Origin: G965214625 sp965214625
GTDB taxonomy: Bacteria; Pseudomonadota; Gammaproteobacteria; Arenicellales; Poriferihabitantaceae
Reading direction: 5' to 3'
Length of the DNA stretch: 64,000 nt
Assembly: GCA_965214625.1 (NCBI GenBank)
Contig: OZ243962.1
Span: 2,108,001 to 2,172,000, forward strand
In this document: piece by piece, positions 19,380 to 28,356 of the stretch
How positions within the stretch are numbered: the stretch's first letter is position 1
How the letters are laid out: each line of letters starts with the position of its first letter
The notes under the pieces: model-generated
Seen by the model: the letters and a program-made list of their open reading frames with translations, nothing else
Told to the model about the DNA's origin: nothing
Databases searched by the model: none
Position numbers and translations under genes: made by a program

Positions 19380-20591
19380 ATGAGAGTGACGAGTCTGCAG
19401 GGTACAGAACATACTGACATGCGGCGAAGAGTGGCTAAATTACAAACCATGTTCTTGGTCCGAAAAGGGGACCATGGCAGTTTTTTTCGAAGAAGAGCGA
19501 AAACGACGGGTGCTGTTGCGGTATGTTGCTGGCTTGGCGTGGTCCAGGCTGAGGCCGTGGAGCCCCTCACCATTGATGATCTGGGATTCAATTCGGTTAC
19601 TGACAACCAGTTGTTCGATACCCGATTTAACATTCAGGGCAAGACCGGCGCGCAACCCGATTCGAAGGAACGTCGTCCCTCGGTCAATGTCTGGACATCA
19701 ATCGAGCTGACGCCGACAGTATCTGAAACCGATGAGGCGACTTATCTAACGGGTGGCTATCATACGGACCGGCTTGACCTGTCCTCTCCGTCGCAAGGGT
19801 TCAGGATAAAACGGGTCGGGGCGGATATCGAAACGGGCAAGGGAACGCTGACGGTGGGGACGGACTGGACAAATTTTCAGGATGTCTTGTATCGTGATTC
19901 AAGACTGCAATCGTCCGTTCTGGATGAAGACGACAGACAGACGGCCGATCAAATCCGATGGACATCACCCAACGGTGTTTCGATTGCACTGGAAGATATC
20001 GACCAGGAACGTACGGTTTCCACTGCGAGTGAGCCGAGCGTACAGACATCGCCCAATGTGGTGCTGTCCTGGCAGGGGGGTTCTGGCGGTCGTTCCGGCC
20101 TGTATCGTGTTTCTGCACTGGGTCGGACGGTCGGTGTAGAGGGGGCATATCAAGATCGGATGGCTGATCGCCGTAAAACAAGCTGGGGGCTTAATCTTGA
20201 AGGCGGATGGCGATTTGGTGATTTCATGGCGGCACTGACGGTCACGATTGGCGAGGGCATCGATAATCTGATTCTGGGTGATTTGCCGGACAGTTGGACG
20301 ACATCAGAGAATTATGTCGGCAGGAATGAGTCGTTCAGCATCAGGCCCAGTTTACAATACAGGCTGACGGACGGGTCGAATTTGCATGTGGCTATTGAGC
20401 GCTATTCGACGGATGGGTTTTATCAGCAAAACGGCATTGACACGTTGGATACGATCCATGTTGGATATACCTGGAGACCGTGGTCGAGTACACAGTTCGG
20501 GGTGAAGGTGACCGGTAAGGATATTGATGATATCACCGGTACACTGGAAGATTCCACGCAACTTAATTTCGATGCACGGAAGCATTTCTGA
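19380..20591 (+). CDS. Predicted outer-membrane beta-barrel protein, family unknown
   Basis: 403 residues with an internal ATG that would give a 380-residue form. A positively charged start is followed by a hydrophobic segment and a likely signal peptidase site (VVQAEA, about residues 53-58). The mature part is rich in alternating hydrophobic and polar strands with short turns, for example FSIRPSLQYRLTDGSNLHVAIERY and IHVGYTWRPWSSTQFGVKVTG. It ends in Phe (FDARKHF), as barrel proteins recognised by BAM do. I do not recognise the family; the overall look is that of a DcaP-like or other porin, but no motif settles it. It stands alone between mutM and rhlB. Confidence 0.65.
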   Translation: MRVTSLQGTEHTDMRRRVAKLQTMFLVRKGDHGSFFRRRAKTTGAVAVCCWLGVVQAEAVEPLTIDDLGFNSVTDNQLFDTRFNIQGKTGAQPDSKERRPSVNVWTSIELTPTVSETDEATYLTGGYHTDRLDLSSPSQGFRIKRVGADIETGKGTLTVGTDWTNFQDVLYRDSRLQSSVLDEDDRQTADQIRWTSPNGVSIALEDIDQERTVSTASEPSVQTSPNVVLSWQGGSGGRSGLYRVSALGRTVGVEGAYQDRMADRRKTSWGLNLEGGWRFGDFMAALTVTIGEGIDNLILGDLPDSWTTSENYVGRNESFSIRPSLQYRLTDGSNLHVAIERYSTDGFYQQNGIDTLDTIHVGYTWRPWSSTQFGVKVTGKDIDDITGTLEDSTQLNFDARKHF

Positions 20592-20913
20592 AATGGTTTT
20601 TGTTTCTCCCGGCGTACTTGATCGGCGGCGGATCTAGGGTGGCACACTGTCCGATGCGGGTCCTTTGCTGCGCCTTCGGTGATCTTGATCTGTTTCTGTT
20701 GCGGTAAACTTCGCCCGCTCGTTCTTATCCTTGTGCTCGGGTCGGAGCATCACACCCGAGGGTTTCAGCACGCACTTCCCCCTATGTGTGTTGGACTGAA
20801 TGGGTCTTCCAAGCCAAATACTGTCTTGTCTCGGTATTTTTGCGTCTTTTGCGGTGGTGTGATCTGCCCCTTTTCCCTGACGGTGCTGTCCTTTCGAATA
20901 TCGAAATCGATAT
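20592..20913. other. Intergenic region downstream of rhlB, no gene seen
   Basis: 322 bases between the convergent barrel-protein gene and rhlB. The minus-strand open frame here is rich in Arg/Lys/Pro and looks like non-coding sequence. No terminator hairpin with a T-run was found. Confidence 0.4.
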
Positions 20914-22311
20914 TTACCCGATGGCAGGGATCTCTCCGAACCGACGACTGAAACGAAGTGATGTGACGGAAGGTTGCACTGGAGCGGGTTTGTTGTGGTC
21001 GTCGGTTGGCGCGTGTTGGGGTGATGCGGCCGGTTCCGTTTTTTCCTGTAACGCGGGTTGGGGTGGCGCCGGGTTCTCCGGTTTGGCGGTTTTCTTTCGT
21101 TCCTTCGGCGTTGGAGGCCTCCTTCCGGACATGGCGATTTCCCGTAGCAGATCATGGTCAATCTCCCTTTTGGGGATTGAATGACCAACGTATGTCTCGA
21201 TATCCATCATCGAATAGGCGTATTTTTCGCAGATGAAGCTGATGGCCTCTCCGCTTGCCCCTGCGCGAGCGGTGCGCCCGATTCGATGAACATAGTCTTC
21301 CGCATCCTGCGGCAGATCGAAATTGAAGACATGGCTGACGGCTGGAATGTGTAATCCCCTGGCGGCAACATCGGTAGCGACCAAAACCGGCTGATCACCC
21401 CGCTTGAAACTTTCCAGCAGTTTTTCCCGTTTGCGTTGCGGCACATCGCCGGACAAGCTCGCATTGGCCAGATCATTTGCGGTCAGAACCTTAGACACTT
21501 TCTCGGCGGCATGGCGGGTATTGACGAAGACGAGCACCCGGTCCATGTGAGCCTTCTTCAGCAAATTCACAAGCAACGGAAGTTTTTCAACATCGGCAGG
21601 GTAATAACAGCACTCCGCAACCTGGTCAGCCACAATGGTTTGTGCTTCGATTTTTATTTCCTGAGGATCGTTCATGTGCTCATAGGCAAGTTCCATGACC
21701 CGATAAGACAGTGTGGCTGAATACAGCATATTCAGTCTTTTTTCTGAATCCGGCATCCGTCTCAGCAAGAAGCGGATGTCCTTGATGAAACCCAAATCGA
21801 ACATGCGATCTGCTTCATCGAGTACCACGACTTGCGTCATCTTCAAATCGAACAGTTTTTGCTTGTAGAAATCGATCATTCTGCCGGGTGTGCCGATCAG
21901 GATATCAATACCTTTTTTTAACACGGTCTGCTGTTCTTCATAGCCGGTGCCGCCATAGACCAGACCCAGCCGCAACCCGGTGTGTTTTGCCAGTACGTCG
22001 GCATCCGTGTATATCTGGATTGCCAGTTCCCGGGTGGGTGCCAATATCACTGCCCGTACCTGCTGCGGATGCCTTTTTTCCGGGGCTGCATTGACCAGGA
22101 GATACTGGCAGCAGGCAAGTAGAAAAGCGATTGTTTTCCCGGTGCCAGTCTGCGCTTGGCCGGCAATGTCGGTCCCGCTCAATGCAGCGGGCAGGCTCCG
22201 TGCCTGGATTGGCGTACAATGCGTAAATCCGGCATCGACCAGTCCCTGTTTGAGGGTTTCTGTCAACGCAAAATCTTCGAACTTTTTATCTGTTAGATGT
22301 TTTTCTGTCAT
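20914..22311 (-). CDS. rhlB: DEAD-box ATP-dependent RNA helicase RhlB
   Basis: 465 residues. Helicase motifs appear in order: Q motif FTHCTPIQARSLP, motif I AQTGTGKT, motif Ia PTRELAIQI, TPGRMIDF, DEAD in VVLDEADRMFDLGF, SAT in YSATLSY, then VFVNTRHAAEKV, ATDVAARGLHIP and HRIGRTARAG. The C-terminal 70 residues are Pro/Glu-rich with the basic end SLRFSRRFGEIPAIG. RhlB unwinds RNA and partners RNase E in the degradosome of Escherichia coli. The divergent trxA and downstream rho reproduce the Escherichia coli order rhlB-trxA-rho, which supports the name. Confidence 0.93.
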   Translation of the reverse strand: MTEKHLTDKKFEDFALTETLKQGLVDAGFTHCTPIQARSLPAALSGTDIAGQAQTGTGKTIAFLLACCQYLLVNAAPEKRHPQQVRAVILAPTRELAIQIYTDADVLAKHTGLRLGLVYGGTGYEEQQTVLKKGIDILIGTPGRMIDFYKQKLFDLKMTQVVVLDEADRMFDLGFIKDIRFLLRRMPDSEKRLNMLYSATLSYRVMELAYEHMNDPQEIKIEAQTIVADQVAECCYYPADVEKLPLLVNLLKKAHMDRVLVFVNTRHAAEKVSKVLTANDLANASLSGDVPQRKREKLLESFKRGDQPVLVATDVAARGLHIPAVSHVFNFDLPQDAEDYVHRIGRTARAGASGEAISFICEKYAYSMMDIETYVGHSIPKREIDHDLLREIAMSGRRPPTPKERKKTAKPENPAPPQPALQEKTEPAASPQHAPTDDHNKPAPVQPSVTSLRFSRRFGEIPAIG

Positions 22312-22441
22312 AATTCACAACTATTGACGATGTGGTATGGGGTCGGAACGGACAAGTCAAATTTTTTAGGCTAGCTACTTGATTCAAAGGTCGACTGACT
22401 GCATAGTTAGCCTATCTGAAAACACGAAAATGTAAAATCTC

Positions 22442-22768
22442 ATGTCAAGTGTAATAGTACATGTCAGTGATGGTTCTTTCGAAGAAGAGGTGCTAAATGC
22501 CGATCAACCGGTGCTTATCGACTACTGGGCTGAATGGTGTGGTCCCTGTAAGATGATTGCCCCTATCTTGGATGAACTCGCTGCCGACTACAGTGAAAAG
22601 ATTAAAATTGCCAAACTCAATATCGATGATAATCCCGAAACACCAACAAGATATGGTATCCGGGGTATTCCGACCTTAATGCTGTTCAAAAATGGAAATG
22701 TGGAAGCGACTAAAGTGGGTGCCGTTTCCAAATCCCAACTGGTTGATTTCATTGACAGTAACCTCTAG
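22442..22768 (+). CDS. trxA: Thioredoxin 1
   Basis: 108 residues, the standard length. The active site is WCGPCK (Cys33, Cys36), preceded by LIDYWAEW. The cis-Pro segment GIRGIPTLMLFKNG is present. It is a general cytosolic protein disulfide reductase. It lies divergent from rhlB with 130 bases between and 225 bases upstream of rho, as in Escherichia coli. Confidence 0.98.
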   Translation: MSSVIVHVSDGSFEEEVLNADQPVLIDYWAEWCGPCKMIAPILDELAADYSEKIKIAKLNIDDNPETPTRYGIRGIPTLMLFKNGNVEATKVGAVSKSQLVDFIDSNL

Positions 22769-22993
22769 GGTTAACAGCCCGGCCTTGTCTTCTCCTTACT
22801 TTATGCACGATAACGACAGCGGTGCGAACTGGACATCTGTAACTGGACTCTATATGATACACGCATAATCACTGCAATGGATGTGCTCAAGCGGCCATTC
22901 GCGCGATAATACTTCCTACGAACCGATCTAATTTAGCAGTTTGCCTGTCCGTTGTGACGGGTTCCGTTATAGCAAACCAAGTTCCCCTTCGTT
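22769..22993 (+). other. rho leader region
   Basis: 225 untranslated bases between trxA and rho. In Escherichia coli the equivalent leader mediates Rho autoregulation and carries the small rhoL. I see no clear leader peptide and no strong hairpin with T-run, so only the position and length suggest a regulatory leader. Confidence 0.35.
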
Positions 22994-24256
22994 ATGGCCA
23001 TTAGTCTACTCGAACTCAAATCTAAATCGCCTACCGAACTCGTCGAGTTCGCTCGTTCTCTTAAGCTCGACAACATAACAAGATTACGGAAGCAGGATCA
23101 GATATTTTCTATTCTAAAGGCCCATGCCCGTGTCGGCGAAAAAATCATGGGGGAGGGTGTGGTCGAGATATTGCAGGACGGATTCGGGTTTCTCCGGTCG
23201 GCGTCCTCCTCCTATCTTGCCGGTCCGGATGACATTTACATGTCACCCAGCCAGATTCGGCGATTCAGCTTGAGAACAGGCGATACGGTTTCAGGGCAGA
23301 TTCGCCCGCCGAAAGATTCGGAACGTTACTTCGCGCTACTGAAAGTTGAGCAGATCAACTACCAGTCTCCTGAGGAGGCGAGGAAGAAAATTCTGTTCGA
23401 GAACCTGATACCATTGCATCCCGATGAAAGGTTGAGGCTCGAAAGAGAGAACGGTTCCACGGAAGATTTGACCGGACGGATCATTGACCTGATTTCCCCG
23501 ATCGGGAAAGGACAAAGAGGACTGCTTGTCTCAGCGCCCAAAACGGGCAAGACAGTGATGCTGCAGCAGATCGCGCAATCCATCACCTCATTGAATCCGG
23601 AAGTCATCGTCATGGTGTTGTTGATCGATGAGCGCCCTGAGGAAGTCACCGAGATGCAGCGGACGGTAAGAGGCGAGGTTGTCTCTTCCACTTTTGATGA
23701 ACCGGCATCACGCCATGTTCAGGTTGCTGAAATGGTGATTGAAAAAGCCAAGCGATTGGTCGAGCACAAGAAGGATGTGGTCATTTTGCTGGATTCCATT
23801 ACTCGATTGGCACGGGCCTATAATACAGTGGCACCGGCTTCGGGCAAGGTCCTTACCGGCGGTGTCGATGCCAACGCGCTGCAACGTCCCAAGCGGTTTT
23901 TCGGAGCAGCCCGAAATATCGAGGAAGGCGGTAGCCTGACGGTCCTTGCAACCGCACTGATCGATACCGGATCCAAAATGGACGATGTGATCTATGAAGA
24001 GTTTAAAGGGACCGGTAACATGGAAATTCATCTGGACCGCCGGATTGCTGAAAAACGTGTTTATCCGGCTATGATTATCAACCGTTCGGGGACACGGCGT
24101 GAGGAATTATTGACGGGGCCTGTCGAATTGCAGAAAATCTGGTTGTTGAGGAAGCTGTTGCATCCGATGGATGATCTGCAGGCCATCGAGTTTTTGATTG
24201 ACAAGCTCAAGGCGACCAAGACCAATGAAGAATTCATCCGTTCAATGAACCGATAG
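22994..24256 (+). CDS. rho: Transcription termination factor Rho
   Basis: 420 residues, the usual length. It is a hexameric RNA-dependent ATPase that releases transcripts. The N-terminal helical part (LLELKSKSPTELVEFARSL) and RNA-binding cold-shock-like domain (GEGVVEILQDGFGFLRS, DDIYMSPSQIRRF) precede the ATPase domain with Walker A SAPKTGKT and Walker B VVILLDSITRLARA. The Q/R-loop segments SGKVLTGGVDANAL and the C-terminal LLHPMDDLQAIEFLIDKL follow. It is likely autoregulated through its leader. Confidence 0.98.
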   Translation: MAISLLELKSKSPTELVEFARSLKLDNITRLRKQDQIFSILKAHARVGEKIMGEGVVEILQDGFGFLRSASSSYLAGPDDIYMSPSQIRRFSLRTGDTVSGQIRPPKDSERYFALLKVEQINYQSPEEARKKILFENLIPLHPDERLRLERENGSTEDLTGRIIDLISPIGKGQRGLLVSAPKTGKTVMLQQIAQSITSLNPEVIVMVLLIDERPEEVTEMQRTVRGEVVSSTFDEPASRHVQVAEMVIEKAKRLVEHKKDVVILLDSITRLARAYNTVAPASGKVLTGGVDANALQRPKRFFGAARNIEEGGSLTVLATALIDTGSKMDDVIYEEFKGTGNMEIHLDRRIAEKRVYPAMIINRSGTRREELLTGPVELQKIWLLRKLLHPMDDLQAIEFLIDKLKATKTNEEFIRSMNR

Positions 24257-24361
24257 TCAGTGCATGATCGTGCTTGATATGCAGCGTGTTTTTTCATATG
24301 ATCGCCCCCCTTGTCGTTCCTCACCATTGATGACGGTATCACACCGCCCCAAAAGACAGCT

Positions 24362-24565
24362 ATGAAACCAGATATTCACCCCGCATATGCCGCTATGAAG
24401 GTGGTTTGCGCCTGTGGCAATCAGTTTGAAACCAAATCCACTTTGGGCCATGATCTTCACGTCGAGATTTGCTCTGCGTGTCATCCCTTTTACACAGGGA
24501 AACAAAAGATTGTTGATACGGCGGGTCGTGTCAGTAAATTCCAGGCACGATACAGCAGAAAATAA
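24362..24565 (+). CDS. rpmE: 50S ribosomal protein L31 (zinc-binding form)
   Basis: 67 residues starting at the ATG at 24362 (MKPDIHPAYA), which matches all homologues; the open frame upstream is not used. CAC near residue 17 and CSAC near residue 38 form the zinc ribbon of the C+ paralogue, and HPFYTGKQK is diagnostic. It lies 105 bases after rho and is followed by a long perfect hairpin. Confidence 0.96.
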   Translation: MKPDIHPAYAAMKVVCACGNQFETKSTLGHDLHVEICSACHPFYTGKQKIVDTAGRVSKFQARYSRK

Positions 24566-24588
24566 TTGCCGCAATTACCAGGGGTATT

Positions 24589-24626
24589 CAACAGACAAGG
24601 GCGCTGATCGGCGCCCTTGTCTGTTG
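24589..24626 (+). terminator. Perfect 16-bp hairpin after rpmE
   Basis: The arms CAACAGACAAGGGCGC and GCGCCCTTGTCTGTTG are exact complements around the loop TGATCG, 23 bases past the rpmE stop. The sequence after the stem is GGTCTGG, with no T-run, so it may block exonucleases or act with Rho rather than as a standard intrinsic terminator. Confidence 0.5.
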
Positions 24627-24735
24627 GGTCTGGTGCTGCGAGCCGTGAGGGCTTGAACAGCAGTAATCGATGCAATCCGGTTGATTGCTAAATTGCACCC
24701 CATCGGTCAGCGGATTAATAGGGCGAACAGGTAAA

Positions 24736-25608
24736 GTGGTCACAATTAGCGAGAAGACAGCGCAGATTGCGCGCCGTCTTCGTGGTGCAGGGCTCATATT
24801 CGGCCAGGGTTTTTCAGATGCCGAACAGGAAGCAGACTGGATTGTCAGTCGGGTGATGGAGCGCGGTCGACCTGAAGCGATGATGGGCATGGAGGTGGAA
24901 ATTGATCGGCTGATGGATGTGCGGATAGAGTCCATTGTCACGGACCGAATCGAGACTCGTCGGCCGTTGGCTTACCTGTGCAGAGAAGTTCGGTTTGGCG
25001 GACTTGAATTTTATATTGATGAACGTGCCATCATACCGAGATCTTATTTGACCGAATGGCTGCCCGAGCGATTCGAGCCGTGGGTACAGCCTGACCGGAT
25101 TGGCTCTATACTGGATCTTTGTACCGGGAGTGGTTGTATTGCGGTCTGTTGTGCCACCTATTTCGAGACGGCGAGTGTGGTGGCCAGCGATATTTCGGCC
25201 GAAGCGTTGGCGGTAGCCGAAAAAAATATCACCCATTATCAATTGGACAGACGGATTCAACTGAATCAGGGCGACATGTTTGCAGGGATCGAGGGTCGGT
25301 TCGATCTGATTGTATGCAATCCACCCTATGTTTCAGACAAGCGGATGGATACCTTGCCACTTGAGTATCAAGAAGAACCGGAGTTGGCCTTCCGGGGAGG
25401 GCATGATGGTCTTGTGTTTATCGACCGGTTGTTCAATGAAGTGACCGATTATCTCACCGGTCATGGAAGTTTGATCCTTGAGGTGGGTTCGGCCTCAAGT
25501 GTATTGGAAGCAAAGTATCCCGATGTGCCGTTTACCTGGCTGGGTACCGCCTATGACGAAAGGGTGATAGTACAGTTGTCCCGCGATGAACTCGTGACGT
25601 ATTTCTAA
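24736..25608 (+). CDS. prmB: Ribosomal protein L3 (uL3) N5-glutamine methyltransferase
   Basis: 290 residues from a GTG at 24736, with AGG just upstream; a TTG at 24685 would add 17 residues, and the choice is uncertain. The SAM-binding site is ILDLCTGSGCIAV and the catalytic NPPY loop is VCNPPYVSDKRM. The following LPLEYQEEPELAFRGGHDGL segment separates PrmB from PrmC. REVRFGGLEFYIDERAIIPRS is the substrate-side signature. It methylates a glutamine of L3 during 50S assembly. Cotranscription with rpmE is possible but a hairpin intervenes. Confidence 0.92.
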   Translation: MVTISEKTAQIARRLRGAGLIFGQGFSDAEQEADWIVSRVMERGRPEAMMGMEVEIDRLMDVRIESIVTDRIETRRPLAYLCREVRFGGLEFYIDERAIIPRSYLTEWLPERFEPWVQPDRIGSILDLCTGSGCIAVCCATYFETASVVASDISAEALAVAEKNITHYQLDRRIQLNQGDMFAGIEGRFDLIVCNPPYVSDKRMDTLPLEYQEEPELAFRGGHDGLVFIDRLFNEVTDYLTGHGSLILEVGSASSVLEAKYPDVPFTWLGTAYDERVIVQLSRDELVTYF

Positions 25609-25713
25609 ACCATTTTGATACTGTGTGTACGGCATCACGAAACGCCACAGGCTGATGGCATCGTCCAGTAACTGAAAACAGCCGCTGGCTGTTCAATGAA
25701 GTAGACCTATCCT

Positions 25714-26994
25714 ATGAATAAGCACTTATTTGATAAAGCAAAGCAAGTCATACCAGGCGGTGTCAATTCGCCTGTCCGGGCTTTTGGTTCGGTTGGTGGG
25801 GTCCCCATTTTCATCAACAAGGCAAAGGGGGCCTACCTTTACGGAGAAAATCAAAAAAAATATATTGATTACGTGGCGTCGTGGGGGCCCATGATACTGG
25901 GACATGGCCACCCTGATGTTGTGGCGGCGGTGAAAGAGCAGGCTGACAAGGGGCTGAGCTTTGGTGCACCTACCGTGCTGGAAACCACCATGGCAGAGCT
26001 CGTTTGCCAACGGCTTCCCTGGATAGAACAGGTGCGAATGGTCAACTCGGGCACTGAGGCAACGATGAGTGCAATCCGTCTGGCCAGAGGGTATACCGCG
26101 CGGGAGACCATTATCAAATTCGAGGGGTGCTATCACGGTCATGCGGACAGTTTGCTGGTTAAAGCGGGGTCGGGCGCACTGACTTTCAGCGTGCCGACTT
26201 CCCGTGGTGTCCCACCGGCGATAGCGCAACATACATTGACAGCAACCTACAATGATCTGGCATCCGTTGAGACACTGTTTGAACAGCAGCCGAACCGGAT
26301 TGCAGCAGTGATTGTGGAACCGGTGGCTGGGAACATGAACTGCGTCCCGCCTGGGGAAGGATTTCTTGAGGGGCTCAGGTCGTTATGTGACCGTTATGGT
26401 AGTCTGTTGATTATGGATGAAGTGATGACCGGATTTCGGGTCGGTCCGCAAGGAGCCCAAGGACTGTATGGTGTACAAGGTGATCTGACTGTTTGGGGGA
26501 AAATAATTGGCGGCGGCATGCCGGTAGGTGCTTTTGGCGGAAAAGCCGCAGTCATGGCCCATCTGGCACCACAAGGCGGGGTTTATCAAGCCGGGACCTT
26601 ATCCGGCAATCCGATTGCGATGGTGGCCGGTTTGCAGACGCTCAAACTAGTCAATGCGGCAGGTTTTTATGATCGACTGGAGCGAAAAACCACGGCATTG
26701 GTTGCTGGACTGGAGGAAGCGGCCAGGATGCATGATATCGGATTTTGCACCAATCGGGTCGGCAGCATGTTCGGGTTGTTTTTCACGCACAGCGATGCAG
26801 TTCGGACTTATGCGGATGTGGCGGCGTGTAACGGTTTGTTATTCAAACGGTTCTTTCATGCCATGCTCGATCAGGGCGTGTACCTGGCCCCATCAGCGTT
26901 TGAGGCCGGGTTCATGTCTGCGGCGCATGACGATGCGGATATTCAACAGACTATCGATGCGGCCTCAAACGTATTTTCCACTTTGACCGGATAG
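25714..26994 (+). CDS. hemL: Glutamate-1-semialdehyde 2,1-aminomutase
   Basis: 426 residues. It converts glutamate-1-semialdehyde to 5-aminolevulinate, the C5 entry to tetrapyrroles, so it feeds the hemCDXY operon of this window although it is not linked to it. PGGVNSPVRAFGSVGG opens the protein. The PLP site is LIMDEVMTGFRV followed by the Schiff-base Lys in VWGKIIGGGMPVGAFGG, and TLSGNPIAMVAGL closes the active site. The length is standard. Confidence 0.97.
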   Translation: MNKHLFDKAKQVIPGGVNSPVRAFGSVGGVPIFINKAKGAYLYGENQKKYIDYVASWGPMILGHGHPDVVAAVKEQADKGLSFGAPTVLETTMAELVCQRLPWIEQVRMVNSGTEATMSAIRLARGYTARETIIKFEGCYHGHADSLLVKAGSGALTFSVPTSRGVPPAIAQHTLTATYNDLASVETLFEQQPNRIAAVIVEPVAGNMNCVPPGEGFLEGLRSLCDRYGSLLIMDEVMTGFRVGPQGAQGLYGVQGDLTVWGKIIGGGMPVGAFGGKAAVMAHLAPQGGVYQAGTLSGNPIAMVAGLQTLKLVNAAGFYDRLERKTTALVAGLEEAARMHDIGFCTNRVGSMFGLFFTHSDAVRTYADVAACNGLLFKRFFHAMLDQGVYLAPSAFEAGFMSAAHDDADIQQTIDAASNVFSTLTG

Positions 26995-27187
26995 ATTTTC
27001 CGGCGCAGGGGGTCGTTGCAGATGATGGTCTGGGGGTGCTGACCGGGAGAAGCCCATGCGCTCGGACATTGGAGGGGTTGAACCGCCTGTCCTGTGATGT
27101 CTGTACGGCCCGGCGATGGTCTGTGACAGGAAATGCATTGCGTTCAGTAGCGGTGAAAACCGGCAACCGGCAGATGGAACCAGAATC

Positions 27188-27216
27188 AAAACCGGACTCG
27201 ACTGAGTCCGGTTTTT
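27188..27216. terminator. Bidirectional terminator between hemL and the cold-shock gene
   Basis: The arms AAAACCGGACTC and GAGTCCGGTTTT are perfect complements around GACT. On the plus strand five T follow; on the minus strand the stem ends in four T. It can end both the hemL transcript and the convergent cold-shock transcript, whose stop is 28 bases away. Confidence 0.85.
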
Positions 27217-27243
27217 AATGGACAGCGAGTGGAAAATGAACGG

Positions 27244-27459
27244 TTATTCCATGGTCGATACGTCTTCTGCAGCGAAGCCCTTTTCACGTTTTATCAGCCC
27301 AAATTGCACTTTTTGGCCTTCAAACAATGTCTTGAAACCATCACCTTGGATTTCTCGAAAATGGACAAACACGTCATCGCCCACCTCGTCTCTTTGTATG
27401 AACCCGTAACCTTTTCGGTTATCAAACCACTTTACTACACCGTTATAACGGTCTGACAT
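27244..27459 (-). CDS. Cold-shock domain protein (CspA family)
   Basis: 71 residues with the cold-shock fold. RNP1 is KGYGFIQ and RNP2 is VFVHF, both with the nucleic-acid-binding aromatics. WFDNRKGYG and FEGQKVQFGLIKREKGFAAEDV complete the pattern. The ribosome binding site GGAGGAATAAAAATG is strong. A stretch of roughly 100 untranslated bases upstream contains an AT-rich segment, in keeping with the long leaders of cold-shock genes, but whether it is cold induced cannot be read. Ends at the bidirectional terminator. Confidence 0.93.
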   Translation of the reverse strand: MSDRYNGVVKWFDNRKGYGFIQRDEVGDDVFVHFREIQGDGFKTLFEGQKVQFGLIKREKGFAAEDVSTME

Positions 27460-28356
27460 TTTTATTCCTCCAAATTTTTTGAATACTCCATCATCAGTAT
27501 GACTATGATGAGAAATTTATATCGTAGCCAACCGCTAGTACGGCAAACTAAATATGGAACGATTCTTGAAATAGAATTCTCTATTTCTTGTGGTTGTATA
27601 TCTGGTCTTGCTACTACAGGGGGATTTTATAGATCATTTTGGTGGACGTCTAGTCACTGTCAGGTTTGACCGGGGTGACCACTATGGTTTGGTGATGAAG
27701 CCCCACCATCGTTACAGTGGGCTGGCAAGCAACGTGAATGATGGGACTGATCGGCAATCGTTACAATCAAAGCGTACACGACCTGTCAGTCCGGCATTTG
27801 TTGAACGGTTTTGGGCGATCCGAATAGATTCAACGGATGTGTTGCCGAGACGTATGGCGTCCTTGCGGGAAAGCATCGCCTGTCATCGCAACAGGCAAGG
27901 CGACCATACCACAGACGGCCAATACCGAATTTTGAGCGAAATCAGGGAGGGCGCCCCGGTGGTTATGGTGGCGATGTGGTTCATGTTTCAGTCTCAACCT
28001 TGATTTCGAGTGAATCAGGCTATGAAGTGGTTTTTCAGCGGGCAGAGAACCGGGGCAAGCGGTAGGCGTTGTGCTCCTGCGGTGTCGGGTACGGTGTAGC
28101 GAGTGTGTGAACAGGCAGTCACAGGCGACGATTGTCTGTCATTGCCCAAGTGTCCGGGTAGTGAACTCAAGTGCTGACAAGGGACACAGGCGGGTTTGAA
28201 TTTCACTGACGGCTCCACTTGGGATGTCCAATGTCGCGTGATACAGGTGTCCTGTGAGGGTCCGTTCTGATGGCCCACTGAAAAAAAGCCAGGCTTGTAG
28301 CAGCCTGGCTTTTTCGAAACCCCTCGTATGGACGGGGAATTGATGTCTGCGCCGGA
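27460..28356. other. Long intergenic region with no supported gene
   Basis: About 900 bases between the cold-shock gene and the symporter gene. The first 130 bases hold the leader of the cold-shock gene, AT-rich and containing the imperfect inverted repeat CATCATAGT/ACTGATGATG on the minus strand. A 137-codon open frame on plus (27590-28003) shows no recognisable motif and no ribosome binding site. The region ends with the symporter's terminator. Confidence 0.4.
28281..28314 (-). terminator. Intrinsic terminator of the alanine/cation symporter gene
   Basis: The stem AAAAAGCCAGGCT/AGCCTGGCTTTTT encloses a 6-base loop. Read on the minus strand it is followed by seven T, 43 bases beyond the stop codon, a textbook Rho-independent terminator. 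Confidence 0.9.

Noticed and set aside
20634..21188. 184-codon minus-strand frame overlapping the rhlB end
   Set aside because: It lies in a different frame of the rhlB Pro-rich tail and is very rich in Arg/Pro/His. It is a shadow.
27590..28003. 137-codon plus-strand frame in the cold-shock/symporter spacer
   Set aside because: No recognisable motif, no ribosome binding site and an unpatterned composition. It is most likely chance.
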